A DNA stretch of 32,766 nucleotides. Origin: Thermoproteota archaeon. Its GTDB lineage: Archaea > Thermoproteota > Thermoprotei > Thermoproteales > Thermocladiaceae. Below the pieces are notes generated by a model, which was not told the origin of the DNA, made no database searches, and saw nothing but the letters and a program-made list of their open reading frames with translations. A program made the translations under genes and the position numbers. Positions 28,159 through 32,766 of this stretch are shown here, piece after piece. The stretch's first letter is position 1. Each line of letters opens with the position of its first letter. The DNA lies in assembly GCA_013154355.1 (NCBI GenBank), contig JAADCU010000028.1, positions 1-32,766 of the forward strand. Reading direction: 5' to 3'.

Positions 28159-29652
28159 TCATGCTAACATCTCTCTAAGCTCATTCACGTCAACATCTCT
28201 TCTATCAGACTCATACACTACTTTTCCATCCGTCATAACGATTATTCTGTCACTAAGTGCTAGAATCTCGTCAAGATCTTCAGATGTGAAAAGTATGCTA
28301 CATCCCTTATCTCTGAGCAAGATAAACATATCGTGTACAAGCTTAGTGGTCTCATGATCGAGACCTTGTGTAGGATATGAAGCTAAGACTAGTCTCACAT
28401 CACGGTTTAATAGCTCTCTTGCAAGTATTACTCTCTGAATCATTCCTCCAGAAAGATCAGCACATGGTACATCGAGAATATCTTCAGGTAATCCAACTTT
28501 TAAAAGCATGGATCTAAGACGATCATTATCGTACTTGTAGAAGCCTAGTCTCGTAGAGTATAGGTCTAGATCTCTCATTATGAGGTTCTCTTTCACAGAT
28601 AAGGTTAAGGCAGATCCTGTAGATAACCTATCATCTGGTATATAAGCTACTCCTAGTCTCCTAACATCACTACTCTTCAATCTTGTGACCTCTTTTCCAG
28701 CTATCACTATACGACCTCTCTCAACGTCTCTTAGTCTCGCAATGGCTTCCATTAGCTCTCTCTGTCCTGAATCTGCTGGACCTATTATTCCAAGGATCTC
28801 TCCTTCATATACTTTAAGCGATATATTCTTAACTTTTAATCTTCCTGTATCATCTTTAACATATAGGTCATCTACTATAAGTATCTCTCCTCTTCTACTA
28901 GATCTCTCTTTTCTACTCATACTTCTCACATCAGTATCTGTTAATGATTTACCAAACATGGCTTCAAGAAGCTCGCTCTTACTTACCTCGTTAACGTTCT
29001 TAGTAAGAATCTTCTTACCTTTTCTAAGTACTGTTACTCTATCAGCTATCTCGAAGACCTCGTCTACTCTATGAGTTATGAATAGGACAGCCTTACCTGA
29101 ATCTTTCAACTGTCTCATTACTCTCAGAATCGTCAACCTATCTTTCAATCCTACTAGCGACGTAGGCTCATCAAATATGTAGACCTTACCGTCTCTAAGC
29201 AAGGCCTTAACTATCTCTACTCTAGCTTTCTCACTAGCAGAAAGCTGCCATACTCTCTTACCTAAGTCGATCCTTATACCAAAACCTTCTATTACCTTTC
29301 TCAGCTCGTTAACAAACTTTCTATCTCTTGGACTCATGTCGAGAGCTAGGGCAAGATTCTCTAGCACTGTTAATGAGTCTACAAGAATAGGATGTTGTGA
29401 AACAGAGACTATTCCAAGCTTCTGAGCATCACGTGGAGATGATATGACTATTCTCTTACCATCCAGGTATATCTCTCCACTATCTGCTGAGTATACTCCA
29501 GATATTATGTTTACTAGCGTAGTCTTGCCAGCACCATTCTCTCCTAGAAGAGCATGTATTTCTCCGTATCTGAGATCAAAATCTACGTTATCTAACGCTA
29601 CTGTGTGTGGAAACTTCTTTACTATGCCTCTTAGTTCTAGTGCTGTCTTCAT
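28159..29652 (-). CDS. ABC transporter ATP-binding protein with two ABC domains
   Basis: GIVKKFPHTVALDNVDFDLRYGEIHALLGENGAGKTTLVNIISGVY; second half ISLKVYEGEILGIIGPADSGQRELMEAIA and LSGGMIQRVILARELL. Confidence 0.95.
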   Translation of the reverse strand: MKTALELRGIVKKFPHTVALDNVDFDLRYGEIHALLGENGAGKTTLVNIISGVYSADSGEIYLDGKRIVISSPRDAQKLGIVSVSQHPILVDSLTVLENLALALDMSPRDRKFVNELRKVIEGFGIRIDLGKRVWQLSASEKARVEIVKALLRDGKVYIFDEPTSLVGLKDRLTILRVMRQLKDSGKAVLFITHRVDEVFEIADRVTVLRKGKKILTKNVNEVSKSELLEAMFGKSLTDTDVRSMSRKERSSRRGEILIVDDLYVKDDTGRLKVKNISLKVYEGEILGIIGPADSGQRELMEAIARLRDVERGRIVIAGKEVTRLKSSDVRRLGVAYIPDDRLSTGSALTLSVKENLIMRDLDLYSTRLGFYKYDNDRLRSMLLKVGLPEDILDVPCADLSGGMIQRVILARELLNRDVRLVLASYPTQGLDHETTKLVHDMFILLRDKGCSILFTSEDLDEILALSDRIIVMTDGKVVYESDRRDVDVNELREMLA

Positions 29653-29658
29653 TTCCTA

Positions 29659-31122
29659 CTAAACTGATACTCCTTTTGGTAATACTACACCTTTCACGAA
29701 CCACTTCATCGAGTAAAGCTCGTCCTTACTTAACCTCATGCCTGGCTCAACTCTAACCTTACCATTAATGTCCACTATCTCCTCCATTATTACTCTAGAT
29801 ATCTTACCATTCTTAACTATGGCTAGAGGTGGACAGAATGGATCTATAACGTTCTCCATTATGAGCTTCCTCTTATATAGTACATAGCTCTTTACATTAT
29901 CTGGAACTGCTGGATTTATGAGCCATATGTCGACTACATTTATAGGCTGATATATCGTTCCATATGGTGTCTGTTTTACAGGTACAAAAGCATCCTTCAA
30001 GGTGAGCGGTACGTAGTGTGATCTATGCATTGTCCACCAGTAGTCTCTAGGTCTCTCAGGAGGCCACTCAGTCCATAATCTCAAGGCCTCGTCTAGTGAA
30101 GTATTACAGTACTTGTGCATGAGGTATACCATGTATGCTCTTATGACAAGCTCCTCATACATTGGTCCCCAGTTAACTAGCTGGCCTGTTAGACAAGCAT
30201 GTGGACCATACACATGCATGTCACTATAGTGACTGAAACTCCATATCTTGATTCCTCTCTTCTGATAGCTCTCAGCAACCTCTAGAACAGTTGGAGAGTC
30301 CTCAGTATAGGCTAAGACATCACATCCCTCAGCTATGAGAGACTCAGCCTCCTCTCTAGCCTTTTCAGGATAGTACCATCTTCCTAATGGTGGAGCAACT
30401 ATCACCTCTACCTTGTCGGGATCTTTACCTACCAGTGCTGCACCCTCCTTAACTCCTAGCGTGAAAGCATTAATATGTCTTATCACCTCAGGTGTCAGAA
30501 AGGCAGGTACATAACCAACCTTGTTCGTCCTAGTCATGGCTCCTCCAACTATTCCACATAGGTAGTATGCTGGATACTCATCTATAAAGTACTCTACAAC
30601 ATTTAGAGGAGTCTCAGGAGTGAGGTATCCTGAACAATGTCCAAAAAGAACGTCTGGATATTTTCTAGCCATCTCCCATGTATATCTCATATATCCAAAA
30701 CTTGTAGTAAATATCAGATTACATCCCTCTTCCTCAACAAGTGTCTGAATTGCTTCTACTACTCGAGACTCAGGAAAAACCTTCTCAATATACACTGGCT
30801 GTGGCTTACCCTTCCACTCAGCAAGTATGGGACCGAGATACTCAGCAACATACTCTCTACCGCGTTCATGAGCGAAGGTCCAGCCGTAGTCTCCTATTGG
30901 TCCTATATATATGAAGCCGACCTTTATTTTTGGAACCTCTACTCTTGAGATGATTTTCTGTTGAACAACCTTTGTAGTTTTTCTAAGAGCTTCAGATATT
31001 GCATATCCTGTACCTATGCCAGCACCGAAACAGGCTGCTGCTATTCCTATTGTAGCGCCTGTTGAAATGGCAAGCTTTACGAAGTCTCTCCTAGTAATAC
31101 TTGAGTCCGAGCTTGTCGACAT
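29659..31122 (-). CDS. BMP-family substrate-binding protein with Tat-type signal
   Basis: SITRRDFVKLAISTGATIGIAAACFGAGIG twin-arginine signal; PKIKVGFIYIGPIGDYGWTFAHERGREYV is BMP/Med-like. Start placed at the internal ATG 31122 rather than 31164. Confidence 0.88.
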   Translation of the reverse strand: MSTSSDSSITRRDFVKLAISTGATIGIAAACFGAGIGTGYAISEALRKTTKVVQQKIISRVEVPKIKVGFIYIGPIGDYGWTFAHERGREYVAEYLGPILAEWKGKPQPVYIEKVFPESRVVEAIQTLVEEEGCNLIFTTSFGYMRYTWEMARKYPDVLFGHCSGYLTPETPLNVVEYFIDEYPAYYLCGIVGGAMTRTNKVGYVPAFLTPEVIRHINAFTLGVKEGAALVGKDPDKVEVIVAPPLGRWYYPEKAREEAESLIAEGCDVLAYTEDSPTVLEVAESYQKRGIKIWSFSHYSDMHVYGPHACLTGQLVNWGPMYEELVIRAYMVYLMHKYCNTSLDEALRLWTEWPPERPRDYWWTMHRSHYVPLTLKDAFVPVKQTPYGTIYQPINVVDIWLINPAVPDNVKSYVLYKRKLIMENVIDPFCPPLAIVKNGKISRVIMEEIVDINGKVRVEPGMRLSKDELYSMKWFVKGVVLPKGVSV

Positions 31123-31232
31123 TACAAGGGAGCAGATATGAGGAGTCTTTAAAAAGAGTACCATACCATTTAACGATCTATTTAAAAGGAGCGAGGACAG
31201 TCTTTGAAGAGAAGTATAGGATGGACGAGATT

Positions 31233-31697
31233 TTAGACGTATCTTAACACGGCGTACAGCGTTATCGCTAGCACTATTAGAGCAACTATGAGCATTCTAC
31301 GATCATGTTTTGCATATGCTGCAGCTACTCCTATCAATGTTGCTATAACACCGACAACAAATATGAGTACGCCTATCATTGCGATCATGTCCGAGTGAGA
31401 TATGTTGTCAAATATCCACCAGTACGATTTTGGAACAATCTTCTTTCCAATCTCTTTAGATACTAGCTCCCAGAAGACTGATGGCTTGTACTTCCAGTAC
31501 TTCTCCATTATGTTCATCGGTACCAGTGGTGGTATCACGCCTGTCACGTAGAGTATCAGTCCTATTATGAGGAACACTATGCCTGCTATTGATATTATTT
31601 CGAACGTTCTAGCACATATCTGACTAGCAGTATCAACCTTTACCTGCTGCTCAAGCTTTGCTTCCTCCTTCTCTTTACGTTTCTGTACCGTGCTCAT
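31233..31697 (-). CDS. Small membrane protein (three or four TM helices)
   Basis: 154 aa hydrophobic ORF 11 nt downstream of the TauE/SafE-type gene. Confidence 0.65.
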   Translation of the reverse strand: MSTVQKRKEKEEAKLEQQVKVDTASQICARTFEIISIAGIVFLIIGLILYVTGVIPPLVPMNIMEKYWKYKPSVFWELVSKEIGKKIVPKSYWWIFDNISHSDMIAMIGVLIFVVGVIATLIGVAAAYAKHDRRMLIVALIVLAITLYAVLRYV

Positions 31698-31708
31698 GGT
31701 CTCACCCC

Positions 31709-32680
31709 TCAGACTATGTGTAGTCCATGTAGTCCCTTGTATATGTCCATTATTGCAGCAAACAGCATTATTGCTAAGAATATGTATCTAACAACTTTAG
31801 GCCTAGCCTTAACTGTTAACCATGCTCCTAATCTAGAACCAAAGAACATGCCGGCTACGGCAGGTATCATAATTAGTGGAAGTATAGCACCCTCAGCAAG
31901 ATATACGCAGGCAGCTGGTGTAGTCGTTAATGCTATTATCAACATGCTCGTGCTAGTAGATACTTTTATTGGAGCACCCATGACCAGGTTGAGTACTGGC
32001 ACGTTTGCCCAGCCAGCACCAAGACCAAACATTCCAGCAATAAATCCAACACCAGCGAATGCTAGTAGTGCTAGGGGAGTTCTAGTGACCTTGTACTCGA
32101 CTACTCTACCTAGAGCAGGTTCGTAGTATGCTCCTGTTAGATTGAAGAATCTTGCTATAGGATCCATCTCTTTAACTTCTGGAAACTCTACTCTCTTACT
32201 GAGCATCATTATGAGGAATATGAAGAATAGTAGTCCGCCAAGTGCTGTATATATGTAGTACTTGCCTTGTGGAAAGGCCTTCACAACCCATATTCCTATC
32301 ATTGCTCCAGCTATCGATGATCCTGCTGCTACAGTAGCAGCTAGCAGTCCTATTCTTAGGGAAGCAAGTCCAGTTCTTAAGAACTTCGGTGATGATACTA
32401 GAGCGTTGACCTGCGCCATCACTAGGCCAGCACCTCTCACAAATGTTATACTGAAGGGATAGAATGCTGATACCACAGGTACGAAGATGACTCCTCCACC
32501 TACGCCAGCAACAGGTGCTAGTATTCCTATGGCAAACGTCAGGAAGAACAGGCTAATAGGCCAGAAGTCCACTGGTAATGCATAGTGAAAATATGTTCCT
32601 AAAGCAGCAATTATTATCACTATAAACATCATAGCAAGCGATATAGCAATAAGTCCATACACTCCCTTCTCCCCAGCCAT
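31709..32680 (-). CDS. TauE/SafE-family sulfite/anion exporter-like permease
   Basis: GILAPVAGVGGGVIFVPVVSAFYP and GVGFIAGMFGLGAGWANVPVLNLVMGAPIKVSTSTSML: duplicated TauE/SafE motif. Confidence 0.88.
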   Translation of the reverse strand: MAGEKGVYGLIAISLAMMFIVIIIAALGTYFHYALPVDFWPISLFFLTFAIGILAPVAGVGGGVIFVPVVSAFYPFSITFVRGAGLVMAQVNALVSSPKFLRTGLASLRIGLLAATVAAGSSIAGAMIGIWVVKAFPQGKYYIYTALGGLLFFIFLIMMLSKRVEFPEVKEMDPIARFFNLTGAYYEPALGRVVEYKVTRTPLALLAFAGVGFIAGMFGLGAGWANVPVLNLVMGAPIKVSTSTSMLIIALTTTPAACVYLAEGAILPLIMIPAVAGMFFGSRLGAWLTVKARPKVVRYIFLAIMLFAAIMDIYKGLHGLHIV

Positions 32681-32766
32681 GATACCTCAAGTGGTTTGTA
32701 TTTTCAATACTCCTAAATAATGTTGTTCTTAGGATACGAGAAGACAAGATAGGGAAAAATGGAAAA

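Overview
The window looks like an AT-rich crenarchaeal (probably hyperthermophilic) chromosome segment. Evidence: S-adenosylhomocysteine hydrolase, archaeal NAC, TrpB2, crenarchaeal-type Cas6, TATA-driven leaderless genes and C/D box sRNAs. From left to right it contains: (1) a CRISPR-accessory cluster, cas6 - nurA - herA - CARF/APE2256-type putative ring nuclease, with the tail of an upstream gene at the window edge; (2) a small minus-strand two-gene AbrB module and a KaiC-like ATPase with an altered Walker A; (3) trpB2; (4) a PLD-family nuclease gene that appears split by a frameshift; (5) a compact cluster of three C/D box sRNA genes at about 9.07-9.25 kb, two of them convergent with abutting D boxes, and a weaker fourth candidate near 21.94 kb; (6) a beta-RFAP synthase-like gene; (7) a five-gene overlapping operon with a giant transglutaminase protein, membrane protein, MoxR AAA ATPase, DUF58 protein and membrane protein; (8) NAC, ahcY, a pilin-like secreted protein, an orphan PD-(D/E)XK-like protein, GDPD, flavodiiron protein and Hsp20; (9) a BMP-family nucleoside-type ABC transporter and a TauE/SafE-type exporter. 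No CRISPR array, tRNA, rRNA or IS element was recognised. All assignments are by eye from motifs; no database search was run.
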